Source of the DNA: an uncultured Bacteroidota bacterium
GTDB lineage: Bacteria > Bacteroidota > Bacteroidia > Bacteroidales > P3
Reading direction: 5' to 3'
Length of the DNA stretch: 64,000 bases
NCBI GenBank assembly: GCA_902791695.1
Contig: CADAWR010000009.1
Coordinates: forward strand, 82,369 to 146,368
Below the pieces are notes generated by a model. It did no database searches and was not told where the DNA came from. It saw only the letters and a list, made by a program, of their open reading frames with translations. A program made the position numbers and the translations under genes. Positions 54,108 through 62,873 of this stretch are shown here, piece after piece (positions within the stretch are counted from its first letter, which is position 1; each line of letters opens with the position of its first letter).

Positions 54108-54238
54108 AGACGCAGCCCCCAAGACAGGGGGCTGTATCTACCATTAAACACTATTACAAAACCCAAAATTTAGAAGGTATCTGGGAAACCTTTTCTTCTA
54201 ACAATCAATCCAATATCCTCTCTCTCCATCCCTTTTTC
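54108..54238 (-). ncRNA. candidate small RNA with promoter and intrinsic terminator
   Basis: The minus-strand promoter at 54245-54276 points left into a 180-nt stretch without a minus-strand gene and predicts a start near 54238. The transcript ends in an 8-bp stem CAGCCCCC/GGGGGCTG (54113-54134), then CGTC and seven U. Near the 5' end an ATG opens a 19-codon frame (about 54224 down to 54165) ending in TAA, with GGGA just before it. It may therefore be a leaderless-peptide gene or a regulatory RNA. A hairpin AGAAG..GGT/ACCTTCT lies within. No known RNA family was recognised. Confidence 0.6.
54113..54134 (-). terminator. terminator of the candidate small RNA
   Basis: A GC-rich 8-bp stem (54113-54120/54127-54134) with loop AAGACA. 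The A-run lies on the left (54102-54108), so the T-run follows the stem only on the minus strand; the plus side has no T-run. Confidence 0.65.
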
Positions 54239-54244
54239 CGACTG

Positions 54245-54276
54245 CAAAGATACATATATTTCCCCAACCGGCAAAA
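54245..54276 (-). promoter_or_regulatory. promoter of the candidate small RNA
   Basis: TATCTTTG (54245-54252), a 19-nt spacer, TTTTG (54272-54276) on the minus strand: a textbook Bacteroidota promoter that no minus-strand protein gene explains. Confidence 0.75.
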
Positions 54277-54321
54277 TTTTATCACTTTTTTAACATTTCA
54301 CCCCTACCTTTTCTTCCTCAC

Positions 54322-55689
54322 ATGACCATCGCCGCACATACACTTGGCTGCAAGCTCAACTTCGCTGAGACCTCCGACACCCTGCGCCGCCTCGCCGCCG
54401 AAGGCAACACCATAGTCGATTGGGCCGCGTGCTCGCGGGGAGCGGAGAAAGCCGACCTCTACCTCATCAACACCTGCACCGTAACCGCTGTAGCCGAGAA
54501 GAAATGCCGCGCCGCCATACGTCAGGCACACCGCCAGAATCCCGACGCGCAGATTGTCGTCATGGGATGCTTCGCCCAGGTAGCTGCCAGAGAAATTGAA
54601 GCCATCCCCGGCGTCACCCTCGTCCTCGGCAACGACCGAAAACACCTGCTGCCATATCTGCTTAATTCTGCAAATCTTGGAAATAGGCTCAATGAGATTT
54701 CACAAGATTTTGACGGACCAGACAACAATAATCTCCAAGATTTCCAAGATCTCGCGAAGCGGGAGGGCTTTGCCCTGCAGTGGTCCTCGGGCGACCGCAC
54801 ACGTACATTCTTCAAGATACAAGACGGCTGCGACTATTTCTGCACCTACTGCGCCATCCCCTTCGCCCGCGGCCGCTCGCGCTCAGCCTCTATCGAAGAG
54901 ACTCTCTGCGCCGCACGCCGCATCGCCGACTCGGGCTCCAAAGAAGTGATACTCACCGGCGTCAACACCGGCACCTTCGGCCAACACCGGAACGAATCGT
55001 TCTTAGACCTTCTCAAAGGCCTCGACCAGATTGAGGGCATCCTCCGCTACCGCATATCATCCATAGAGCCCAACCTGCTCACCGACGACATCATCGACTT
55101 CGTGGCCTCAAGCCGCGCCTTCCTCCCCCACTTCCACATCCCCCTGCAGGCCGGCAGCGACCACGTGCTGCAACTCATGCACCGCCGCTACGACACCGCC
55201 CTCTACGCCGCCAAACTGCAGCGTATCAAGGCCGTAATGCCCGACGCCTGCATAGCCGCCGACGTCATGGCCGGCTTCAACGGCGAGAACGAGGAGGAAT
55301 TTGCCAAAGTGCTCAGCTTCATCGACTCACTCCCTATTTCCTACCTCCACGTCTTCACCTACAGCGACCGCCCCGGCACCGCAGCCCTCCGCCTTGGTGA
55401 GAAGATACCCGTCCCCGTCCGCCACGAGCACACCGCCCGCCTCCTCGAACTCAGCGAGCGCAAACACCGCGCCTTCATCGACAGCCAGCTCGGCAAGACG
55501 CGTCCCGTCCTCTGGGAGTCCTCACCCCACCCAAGCAATCAAGCACTCAAACAACCAAGCACTCAAGCGGAGATGCTTGGCTGGACCGACAACTACATCC
55601 GCCTCTGCCGCCCCTTCTCCCCCACCCTCGCCAACACCGTCGAGCAAGTGACCATCACACCCGACAACATCGTCAAAGACACCGACTGA
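54322..55689 (+). CDS. mtaB: tRNA (t6A37) methylthiotransferase
   Basis: A 455-residue radical SAM enzyme adding a methylthio group to t6A37 of tRNA. The N-terminal UPF0004 cluster cysteines are C10 (GCKLNF), C52 (NTCTVT) and C83 (MGCFAQ); the radical SAM cluster is C170, C174, C177 (CDYFCTYC). Two stretches look like inserted low-complexity DNA. One is residues ~113-147, AT-rich, with CCAAGATTT and CCAAGATCT in tandem (54735-54752). The other is residues ~403-416, where four 8-nt units (55533-55564) encode a Ser/Gln/Pro-rich loop. Both avoid the active site and keep the frame. It works downstream of TsaD, also encoded here. Confidence 0.92.
   Translation: MTIAAHTLGCKLNFAETSDTLRRLAAEGNTIVDWAACSRGAEKADLYLINTCTVTAVAEKKCRAAIRQAHRQNPDAQIVVMGCFAQVAAREIEAIPGVTLVLGNDRKHLLPYLLNSANLGNRLNEISQDFDGPDNNNLQDFQDLAKREGFALQWSSGDRTRTFFKIQDGCDYFCTYCAIPFARGRSRSASIEETLCAARRIADSGSKEVILTGVNTGTFGQHRNESFLDLLKGLDQIEGILRYRISSIEPNLLTDDIIDFVASSRAFLPHFHIPLQAGSDHVLQLMHRRYDTALYAAKLQRIKAVMPDACIAADVMAGFNGENEEEFAKVLSFIDSLPISYLHVFTYSDRPGTAALRLGEKIPVPVRHEHTARLLELSERKHRAFIDSQLGKTRPVLWESSPHPSNQALKQPSTQAEMLGWTDNYIRLCRPFSPTLANTVEQVTITPDNIVKDTD
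55533..55564 (+). repeat. 8-nt array inside mtaB
   Basis: AAGCAATC, AAGCACTC, AAACAACC, AAGCACTC in series, within the coding region just before the C-terminal TRAM-like domain. It codes for a polar loop. Confidence 0.7.
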
Positions 55690-55703
55690 CAGTTAACCTT
55701 TGC

Positions 55704-55804
55704 CTCTCCGTACCCACTCCGTATCTCCTCCGACCTTTCTTCGACAAAAAACCGTTAAACAACCGGTGAACAGTCGGAGCGGGTACGGAGCGGGTACGGA
55801 GCGA
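55704..55804. repeat. 11-nt phased palindrome, copy F
   Basis: Left blocks CTCCGTACCCA (55706-55716), CTCCGTATCTC, CTCCGACCTTT, CTTCGACAAAA. The right arm on the minus strand reads CTCCGTACCCG twice, CTCCGACTGTT, CACCGGTTGTT, TAACGGTTTTT. It lies between convergent mtaB and the aquaporin gene. Confidence 0.82.
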
Positions 55805-55882
55805 CCACGTAGCAGATAATTCGTAAAGTAGTCTCAAAGCCATGCCTGATGTGCCCCATCGGCTCGGGCATGGCAACAAAAC

Positions 55883-55914
55883 AAGCGGCCCGCGCCGTAT
55901 GGCGCGGGCCGCTT
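55883..55914 (-). terminator. terminator of the aquaporin gene
   Basis: A 14-bp stem AAGCGGCCCGCGCC/GGCGCGGGCCGCTT with loop GTAT, followed on the minus strand by TGTTTTGTT. A second, weaker hairpin (CCATGCC/GGCATGG, 55842-55872) lies just beyond. Confidence 0.85.
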
Positions 55915-55936
55915 ACTTCTATCAGACAAATGTTAA

Positions 55937-56668
55937 TCAGTCTTTCTTGCAAGCCTTCTTGCAGCAGCAGTCGCCGCAGACGCACTTGTAGAACAGGCCG
56001 GCCACAGCGGCGCCCACAAGCGGGGCCACGATGAAGAGCCACAGCTGGCTACAGGCGCTCCAAGTGGCGCAGTCGCTGAAGATAGCCTGGCTGATGGAGC
56101 GGGCGGGGTTGACGCTGGTGTTGGTCAGCGGTATGCTCACCAGGTGGATAAGCGTCAGCGTCAGGCCGATGGCCAAACCGGCGGCCTTGGTATTGCTGCG
56201 CTCGTCGGTAGCGCCGAGGATGACCATCAGGAAGACGAAGGTCAGCACAGCCTCGATGGCGAAGGCGCCCCACATGCTCACATTGAGGTAGCCTTCACCG
56301 GCGGCAGCCTGGAAGGCCTCGCCGTAGCCGTTGGCGGCGAACACGCCTGTGGCGCCCAGATGGGCAGCCTTGTAGATGCCGAACAGCACAGCACCGGCGA
56401 CGATGGCACCGACAATCTGGCTCACCCAGTAGAGGAGCATGTCCTTGAACGACATACGACCGTTGACCCACACGCCGAACGAGACGGCTGGGTTGAGGTG
56501 GGCGCCGCTCACATGGCCGATGCCATAAGCCATGGCGATGACTGTGAGGCCGAAGGCGATGGCCACACCGAGGAAGCCCACGTGTCCGAACAGCGCTGTG
56601 CCGCAGCCGCCCAGAACGAGAACGAAAGTGCCGAAGCACTCAGCAAGCATTTTGTTACAAATCTTCAT
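55937..56668 (-). CDS. aqpZ: aquaporin Z-like water channel with Cys-rich tail
   Basis: A 243-residue major intrinsic protein with six TM helices and both NPA boxes (N59-P60-A61 and N187-P188-A189 followed by R190 of the selectivity filter). The surrounding residues match water-selective AqpZ rather than glycerol channels. Unusual: the cytoplasmic C-terminus ends CVCGDCCCKKACKKD, with six Cys in 15 residues, a possible metal-binding or thiol-sensing tail. It stands alone with its own terminator. Confidence 0.92.
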   Translation of the reverse strand: MKICNKMLAECFGTFVLVLGGCGTALFGHVGFLGVAIAFGLTVIAMAYGIGHVSGAHLNPAVSFGVWVNGRMSFKDMLLYWVSQIVGAIVAGAVLFGIYKAAHLGATGVFAANGYGEAFQAAAGEGYLNVSMWGAFAIEAVLTFVFLMVILGATDERSNTKAAGLAIGLTLTLIHLVSIPLTNTSVNPARSISQAIFSDCATWSACSQLWLFIVAPLVGAAVAGLFYKCVCGDCCCKKACKKD

Positions 56669-56797
56669 AGTTTTAAGTTTTTAGATGGTTAGTATCTGAC
56701 CCTATTAACGCAAATTAACGAATAATATTGCTCAACACCGCACAAAAAAGAGGTTTTGCTGTAATTCAACAACTTGGTAGTGGCATTAATAAAGAAG

Positions 56798-56823
56798 GGC
56801 CGCTGTGCAAAAGCACAGCGGCC
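56798..56823 (-). terminator. terminator of proS
   Basis: An 11-bp perfect stem GGCCGCTGTGC/GCACAGCGGCC with loop AAAA, followed on the minus strand by TTCTTTATTA. Confidence 0.85.
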
Positions 56824-56847
56824 ACGTTTATGTGCAGGGTTTTCAAA

Positions 56848-58320
56848 TCAGTAGCTGCGGGCGAAGACGACGCGGCGGTGGCTGGGCTTGCCGCTGTAGA
56901 TGCACTTGCCTTCCTCTTCGGGAGCGTCGTAGGGGATGCAGCGGATGGTGGCCTTGGTCTCTTCCTTGATGCGCTCCTCGGTCTCGGGGGTACCGTCCCA
57001 GTGGCATAGCAGGAAGCCATTCTTCTCAATCTCGACCTTAAAGTCGTCCCAGGTGTCGACCTTGCGGGTCATCGAGGCACGGAAGTCGGCAGCCTTCTTG
57101 AAGAGGTTCTTTTGAATATCCTCCATGAGGTCGTAGACGTGGTCGGCGATGCCTTCGAGGGGCAGCGTAGCCTTCTCGAGGGTGTCGCGGCGGCGCACCT
57201 CGCAGGTGCCGTTCTCCATGTCGCGGGCACCTATGGCCAGCTGCACGGGGACGCCCTTGAACTCGTACTCGGTGAACTTCCAGCCCGGCTTGTACTCAGG
57301 ACGGTTGTCGTACTTCACCACCAAGCCTTTGGCTTCAAGAGCCTTGACTATCGGGGCGATATGTTCGTCGAGCTGGCGCTGTTGCTCGTCGCTCTTGCAG
57401 ATGGGGACGATGGCCACGTGGATGGGTGCCAGGCGCGGCGGCAACACGAGTCCGTTGTCGTCGGAGTGGGTCATGATGAGGGCGCCCATCAGGCGGGTGC
57501 TGACGCCCCACGAGGTGGCCCATACATACTCTAACTTATTCTCCTTGTTGAGGAACTGCACCTCGAAAGCCTTGGCGAAGTTCTGCCCGAGGAAGTGACT
57601 GGTGCCAGCCTGGAGGGCTTTGCCGTCCTGCATCATAGCCTCGATGCAGAGGGTGTCGAGGGCACCGGCGAAGCGTTCGTTGGGGCTCTTGTGTCCTTTG
57701 ATGACAGGCACAGCCATGTAGTTCTCCACGAAGTCGCCGTAGACGTCAAGCATCTTGCGAGCTTCCTCCTCGGCCTCCTCGCGGGTGGCGTGGGCTGTGT
57801 GGCCCTCCTGCCAGAGGAATTCGGCGGTGCGGAGGAACATACGGGTGCGCATCTCCCAGCGCACAACGTTGGCCCACTGGTTGCAGAGGATGGGCAGGTC
57901 GCGGTAGGACTTGATCCAGTTCTTATAGGTGCTCCAGATGATTGTCTCGGAGGTGGGGCGCACGATAAGCTCTTCTTCGAGCTTGGCGGCGGGGTCGACG
58001 ACGACACCGTTGCCGTTGGGGTCGTTCATCAGACGGTGGTGGGTTACCACAGCACATTCCTTGGCGAAGCCTTCCACATGCTCAGCCTCACGGCTGAGGA
58101 AACTCTTGGGGATGAAGAGGGGGAAATAAGCGTTGACATGGCCGGTGGCCTTGAACATAGAGTCAAGTTGGTGCTGCATCTTCTCCCAGATGGCATAGCC
58201 ATAGGGCTTTATGACCATGCAGCCACGCACTGCGCTCTGCTCGGCCAGATCGGCACGGACGACGAGTTCATTATACCATTCGGAATAGTTCTCACTGCGT
58301 TTCGAGAAATCTTTTGCCAT
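56848..58320 (-). CDS. proS: prolyl-tRNA synthetase, archaeal/eukaryal type
   Basis: A 490-residue class II synthetase of the short type without the bacterial editing insert. Motif 2 includes RPTSETIIW and [24 protein letters not shown], motif 3 [19 protein letters not shown]. The C-terminal zinc-like domain (about 420-490) ends in the family's aromatic residue (RSY). This type is common in Bacteroidota. A single gene with its own promoter box and terminator. Confidence 0.95.
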   Translation of the reverse strand: MAKDFSKRSENYSEWYNELVVRADLAEQSAVRGCMVIKPYGYAIWEKMQHQLDSMFKATGHVNAYFPLFIPKSFLSREAEHVEGFAKECAVVTHHRLMNDPNGNGVVVDPAAKLEEELIVRPTSETIIWSTYKNWIKSYRDLPILCNQWANVVRWEMRTRMFLRTAEFLWQEGHTAHATREEAEEEARKMLDVYGDFVENYMAVPVIKGHKSPNERFAGALDTLCIEAMMQDGKALQAGTSHFLGQNFAKAFEVQFLNKENKLEYVWATSWGVSTRLMGALIMTHSDDNGLVLPPRLAPIHVAIVPICKSDEQQRQLDEHIAPIVKALEAKGLVVKYDNRPEYKPGWKFTEYEFKGVPVQLAIGARDMENGTCEVRRRDTLEKATLPLEGIADHVYDLMEDIQKNLFKKAADFRASMTRKVDTWDDFKVEIEKNGFLLCHWDGTPETEERIKEETKATIRCIPYDAPEEEGKCIYSGKPSHRRVVFARSY

Positions 58321-58386
58321 TGACAGTATATTTTTTTATTTATTATACAATATTTTGTGACGAAAGTCGTTTCAATAAACGATTTG

Positions 58387-58394
58387 CAAAGATA
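58387..58394 (-). promoter_or_regulatory. -7 box of proS
   Basis: TATCTTTG followed by CAA on the minus strand, about 67 nt before the proS ATG. It overlaps the leader region of the divergent barrel gene. The -33 region is not a clean TTTG. Confidence 0.55.
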
Positions 58395-58409
58395 CGAACT
58401 TTTTTGGAA

Positions 58410-59231
58410 ATGAGAAATAAATTTTGGATAATAGCACTGGCGGCCACACTGTTGCCCACCATGGCGATGAGCCAGGTGAAGCTCACCGTGGACACGCTGG
58501 AATGCCATATCATAGGTTTCACCGCCGGTGTGCTTATGCCCGGCTTCGGCTCGGCGAGCAACGGGGCGCAGGGGGGCACCATGGGGGATCTATACAAAGG
58601 GCCCTACCTCGACTTCTCCATAGGGTGTGACTACAAATACAAGAGCAACTGGATGGTCACCTTCGACGCCGACATGTGGTTCGGCTACAACAGTGACAAC
58701 CTGCGCAACCGCGAAGAGCGCATACCCGTCTACACATCCTCGGGCATAGCACTCTGCTGGGGCGGCTATGACGGTGCCGTGGCGGCCTATAACCGCGGCT
58801 TGTCGGCACGTGTTGGCGGCGCCAAGATAATACCCGTCATCAAAGACAACCCCAACTCCGGTATCATGCTCAAGCTCAGCGGTGGATGGATGATGCAGAA
58901 GACCGTCTTCTCGCAGGACATGAACGAGAGCCCTGTGCCGCAACTCAACGGCGACTACGCCAAGATCTACGACCACATGCAACACGGTGCCATACTCACC
59001 GAAGGCATCGGCTTTGTGTTCATGAGCAACCTCTCCACATACGTCAACTTCAAGGTCATGTTCGAGGTGAGCCAATGCCTCAGCTGGTCCACCCGCCCAT
59101 ACCAGCTCGACAACGTCATTGGCCTCAACGGCAAGGACAACGGCAGTCATTTCGACCTAATGTACGGCCTGCGGCTGTCGTGGATGTTCCCGCTGATGGG
59201 CAAAACGACTTACGATTATTACTACTACTAA
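58410..59231 (+). CDS. predicted outer-membrane beta-barrel protein
   Basis: A 273-residue exported protein, family not recognised. A signal peptide (1-20, ending AMSQ) is followed by alternating amphipathic strands (LDFSIGCDYKYKSNWMVTFDADMWFGYN; LMYGLRLSWMFPLMG) and an aromatic-rich C-terminus (YDYYYY), as in small outer-membrane barrels. Gly-rich loops lie near 45-60. The ATG at 58410 is chosen because it opens the signal peptide. An 8-nt array (59231-59254) separates it from waaA. Confidence 0.7.
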   Translation: MRNKFWIIALAATLLPTMAMSQVKLTVDTLECHIIGFTAGVLMPGFGSASNGAQGGTMGDLYKGPYLDFSIGCDYKYKSNWMVTFDADMWFGYNSDNLRNREERIPVYTSSGIALCWGGYDGAVAAYNRGLSARVGGAKIIPVIKDNPNSGIMLKLSGGWMMQKTVFSQDMNESPVPQLNGDYAKIYDHMQHGAILTEGIGFVFMSNLSTYVNFKVMFEVSQCLSWSTRPYQLDNVIGLNGKDNGSHFDLMYGLRLSWMFPLMGKTTYDYYYY

Positions 59232-59254
59232 TAACGTGATAACGTCATAACGAA
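59231..59254 (+). repeat. 8-nt array upstream of waaA
   Basis: ATAACGTG, ATAACGTC, ATAACGAA in series, ending four bases before the waaA ATG; the last unit runs into the purine-rich ribosome site. Confidence 0.6.
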
Positions 59255-59257
59255 GAG

Positions 59258-60493
59258 ATGAGACTCTTTTACACTATAGGCATCTGGTTCTACTGCTTCG
59301 GCGTACATGTGGCGGCATTCTTCGGCCACCGCAACGCACGTCTGATGCTGCGAGGCTGGCACCATTGGGGCGAAGAGCTCAGGAAGCTCGACGGGCGCCC
59401 TGTGGTGTGGTTCCATGCCGCCAGCCTCGGTGAGTTTGAACAGGCCCGTCCTGTTCTCGAGAGCTACATCGGCAAGCATCCTGAACAACAGGTGCTGCTG
59501 ACATTCTTCTCGCCGTCGGGCTACGAAGTGCGCAAGAACTACCCCATGGCTCAGGCCGTGTGCTACCTGCCGCCCGACCTGCCGCTGACGGTGCGCTGCT
59601 TCACCAAGCGCATAAAAAACCTTCAGGCGGTGTTCTTCGTCAAGTATGACTTCTGGTTCAACTACCTTGCAGCGTTGAAGCGCCGCGGCACACCCACATA
59701 TATCTTCTCAGCCATATTCCGGCCCGACCAGTACTTCTTCAAGCCCTGGGGCAGATGGTTCCTGCGCCAGTTGAAGCATTGCTACACGCACCTATTCGTG
59801 CAGAACGAAGAGAGTCTGCGTCTGCTGCGCGAACACGGTGTGGAGCACTGTACGCTGGCCGGCGACACACGCTTCGACCGTGCGCACCAGATAGCCCTTG
59901 CTGCCGAAGGCAACGATACCGTGGAGCGTTTCCTTGACGGACACAACGGCAAAGTACTCGTCTGTGGCAGCACATGGCCGCCCGATGAGGAACTACTGGC
60001 AAGGTTACAGGTTACAGATTACCGATTACGGATAATTCTGGCGCCGCATGTCATAAGCGAAGAACACCTGCAACAGATAGAAAAACACTTCCCCGACAGC
60101 GTGAGGTATTCCAGACTGTCCGGCGACCCCGAACCATCCGGCAAGCAGACCCTCATCATCGACAACATCGGCATGCTGTCGAAGCTCTACCGCTATGCCG
60201 ACGTAGCGTACATCGGTGGTGGCTTCGGCGTGGGCATTCACAACATACTGGAGGCCGTGACCTTCGGCAAGCCCGTGCTCTTCGGTCCCAACTATGGCAA
60301 GTTCCAGGAGGCCAAGGACATCATCGCCCGTGGTGGTGGATGGAGCCACAGCTGCCAAGACGAACTCATCGCCCACATCACACCCTTGCTCACCGACACT
60401 GACGCCTATCGCAAAGCCTCACAAGCCTGCACCGACTATATGAACGCCAACCTCGGCAGCACCGACAAGATACTGAATACCATTGAAGATTAG
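59258..60493 (+). CDS. waaA: 3-deoxy-D-manno-octulosonic acid transferase
   Basis: A 411-residue GT-B glycosyltransferase (family 30) that adds Kdo to lipid A precursor at the inner membrane. An N-terminal membrane-associated helix (3-20), WFHAASLGEFEQARP near 49 with the catalytic Glu, FFSPSGYEV near 88, GSTWPPDEE near 237 and GGGFGVGIHNILEAVTFGKPVLFGPN near 324 are present. Nucleotides 60002-60036 are a perfect-phase 7-nt array that encodes the linker after the WPPDEE motif. It uses the product pathway of kdsA (20 kb). Confidence 0.94.
   Translation: MRLFYTIGIWFYCFGVHVAAFFGHRNARLMLRGWHHWGEELRKLDGRPVVWFHAASLGEFEQARPVLESYIGKHPEQQVLLTFFSPSGYEVRKNYPMAQAVCYLPPDLPLTVRCFTKRIKNLQAVFFVKYDFWFNYLAALKRRGTPTYIFSAIFRPDQYFFKPWGRWFLRQLKHCYTHLFVQNEESLRLLREHGVEHCTLAGDTRFDRAHQIALAAEGNDTVERFLDGHNGKVLVCGSTWPPDEELLARLQVTDYRLRIILAPHVISEEHLQQIEKHFPDSVRYSRLSGDPEPSGKQTLIIDNIGMLSKLYRYADVAYIGGGFGVGIHNILEAVTFGKPVLFGPNYGKFQEAKDIIARGGGWSHSCQDELIAHITPLLTDTDAYRKASQACTDYMNANLGSTDKILNTIED
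60002..60036 (+). repeat. 7-nt array inside waaA coding sequence
   Basis: AGGTTAC, AGGTTAC, AGATTAC, CGATTAC, GGATAAT in series. Because 7 is not a multiple of 3, each unit is read in a different frame, yet the gene stays open. Confidence 0.75.
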
Positions 60494-62873
60494 GATCACA
60501 CATATACTGACGTCACTCGTGGCACTGCTGCTGTGCAGCTGCTCCGTCGAGCCCTATCTCGGGCCTGGGGAACATGTGCTACACGATGTGACGCTTGATG
60601 TGCAGATGTCCGACAGCAGCGCGGTGACTCCTGAAGTAGCCGCCGCCCTGAAGCACGCCAAGAAGTACTACCTGCAGCGTCCCAACACCAAAGCCCTCGG
60701 TATCAAATGGCTGCCAATCAGCAAATGGACCTACTGCTTTCTGACGGACACCACGTCCAACTTTTGGAACAACGCCATGCACCGCATAGGCGAAGCGCCT
60801 GTCGTCTACGACGAAGAGCGCAGTCGCCAGACCGCCGACCAGCTGCGACAACTGATGGTGTCGAAAGGCTGCTTCGGCAGCACGGCAAGCTTCGACACCG
60901 TGGCGACGGACGACCACAACATCAGCATACGCTACAACATCAAAGCCACGCACCGCTACCTCATCGACGAGATTACCTACCGCACGGAGAACCCAGCCGT
61001 ACGCCATATCCTCGACGAAACCGAGGACGAGTCGCCCCTTGTGGCTGGCGACCCCTACGACCAGGAGAAGATTGCCGCAGAGCGTAGCCGCATAGTCAAC
61101 ACCCTGCGCGAAGCCGGCTACTACCTCGCCTCCAACGACAACGTCCATTTTATTGTCGACACCACCTACTCGGCCTCCAAACTCAGCATCGACGTCATCG
61201 TCGACAGCCGCAATCTGCAGGTGTACCACATCAACAACGTATACATATACCCACATAGCAATGCAGGTCTGCGCAACACACCGACAAGTTACGACACCCT
61301 CATCCACACCTATCCGGGAGCCACACGGCGCATAGACAACATCTACGTCTTCGACCGTCCAATGTCTATCAAGCCGCAGACCATCAGCCGCTCGCTCATG
61401 CTCTTCCCCGGTATGACATACAGGCCCCACTATATCACCGACACCTACAACTCACTCCTCGGCCTGCGCAACTTCAAGTACATCAACATCGACATGCTGC
61501 CGTCGCCGGCCTCAACCGACTCGCTGCCGCTTGTCGACGCACACATAAAACTCATTCGGACCACCCAGCAGAAGATAAGCCTCTCCATCGAGCTCACCAA
61601 TGCTTCTCCATTGGGCGCCAACGACAGCAGCCGCAACAACAACTTCTTCACCGGTGGCAACCTCGGTGTCGAGACAGCCATCGAATACCAGCACAAGAAC
61701 ATCTTTGGAGGTGCCGAGTTGTTGAAAGTCAAGGGTTCCATTCTCTTTGAGCTGCCGAAACTCATCTTCAGCAAACGCGGCGAGAGCTTCTACGACAACT
61801 TCTCCGCCTTCGAGGCGGGGCTCGACGTCTCGCTCGACATGCCGATATTCCTTCTGCCCTTCACGCGCAACATCGTCTTCCAGCGCATCAAGCCCCACAC
61901 CCTCTTCTCGGCCGGTGGCAGCTATCAGTACCGCCACTACTTCGAGCGCATCCTGGCCAACACCTCCTTCGGTTACACATGGAGCCATTCGCGCCATGTC
62001 AGCAACCAGCTACTGCCTGTGGAGATGACCTTTGTCCGCATGATCAATCTCGAAGAAGACTTCGCCCTTCGAATGCTCAGCCTCAACGACCTGCGACTGA
62101 TAAACCAGTACAGCAGCCACTTCATCCTTGATGCGCGATATGACTACAGCTACAGTAACCAGCAGTACGGCACACGTGAAGACTTCACGGCCTTCCACGC
62201 CTCGCTCGAGACCGCCGGCAACTTCCTTGCCGCCGTTGCCAACCTCACCAAGGCCAACACCGACGAGTTCGACATGAAGCAAGTGCTCGGTGTCCCCTAC
62301 TCCCAGTATGCACGCTTCGGTGCCGAACTGACACGCTACCACTATTTCGGCCATAAGTCGAGCCTCGTAGGGCGCATCATCGTCGGCGTCGGCATACCCT
62401 ATGGCAATTCGGCTTCAATGCCCTACGAGAAGAGCTTTTTCGGCGGCGGTCCCACAACCATGCGAGCCTGGCAGCTTCGACGCCTAGGCCCGGGAGGCTA
62501 TCAGTCTGGCAGCGGTGATTTTGTGGTCGACATGGAGCGCGTGGGAGACCTTCAGCTCGTCATGAACCTCGAGGGACGCTTCCCCATAGCAGGCATCTTC
62601 GAAGGTGCCATCTTCGCCGACATGGGCAACGTGTGGCTCTTCAAACCCTCGGAGCAGTATATCGACGGCCACATCAAATGGAACAGCCTGCCTAAGGAGA
62701 TAGCCGTCGGTGCCGGTCTCGGCCTGCGCGTGTCGGTATCCATAGCCACCATCCGCGTCGACTTCGCCATCCCATTCTACGACCCGGGCTTCGAGGAGTC
62801 GGCACGCTGGCGTCCGCCACACTGGAAATTCAACCAGATAGTCACCAACTTTGGCATAAACTATCCGTTCTGA
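60483..62873 (+). CDS. tamL: TamL-like BamA/TamA-family outer-membrane lipoprotein
   Basis: A 796-residue protein. The lipobox LLLCSCS gives an N-terminal lipidated Cys (about residue 18-20), then POTRA-like domains (about 35-340) and a C-terminal Omp85 16-strand barrel. The barrel ends in a phenylalanine motif and includes the GPTTMRAWQLRRLGPGGY stretch with the conserved R-x-W/F loop near 658. A lipidated Omp85 member is characteristic of Bacteroidota TamL, which helps insert outer-membrane proteins. The start appears to be TTG at 60483, overlapping waaA by 11 nt; no ATG lies upstream of the signal peptide. Co-expression with waaA is likely. Confidence 0.9.
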   Translation: MKIRITHILTSLVALLLCSCSVEPYLGPGEHVLHDVTLDVQMSDSSAVTPEVAAALKHAKKYYLQRPNTKALGIKWLPISKWTYCFLTDTTSNFWNNAMHRIGEAPVVYDEERSRQTADQLRQLMVSKGCFGSTASFDTVATDDHNISIRYNIKATHRYLIDEITYRTENPAVRHILDETEDESPLVAGDPYDQEKIAAERSRIVNTLREAGYYLASNDNVHFIVDTTYSASKLSIDVIVDSRNLQVYHINNVYIYPHSNAGLRNTPTSYDTLIHTYPGATRRIDNIYVFDRPMSIKPQTISRSLMLFPGMTYRPHYITDTYNSLLGLRNFKYINIDMLPSPASTDSLPLVDAHIKLIRTTQQKISLSIELTNASPLGANDSSRNNNFFTGGNLGVETAIEYQHKNIFGGAELLKVKGSILFELPKLIFSKRGESFYDNFSAFEAGLDVSLDMPIFLLPFTRNIVFQRIKPHTLFSAGGSYQYRHYFERILANTSFGYTWSHSRHVSNQLLPVEMTFVRMINLEEDFALRMLSLNDLRLINQYSSHFILDARYDYSYSNQQYGTREDFTAFHASLETAGNFLAAVANLTKANTDEFDMKQVLGVPYSQYARFGAELTRYHYFGHKSSLVGRIIVGVGIPYGNSASMPYEKSFFGGGPTTMRAWQLRRLGPGGYQSGSGDFVVDMERVGDLQLVMNLEGRFPIAGIFEGAIFADMGNVWLFKPSEQYIDGHIKWNSLPKEIAVGAGLGLRVSVSIATIRVDFAIPFYDPGFEESARWRPPHWKFNQIVTNFGINYPF

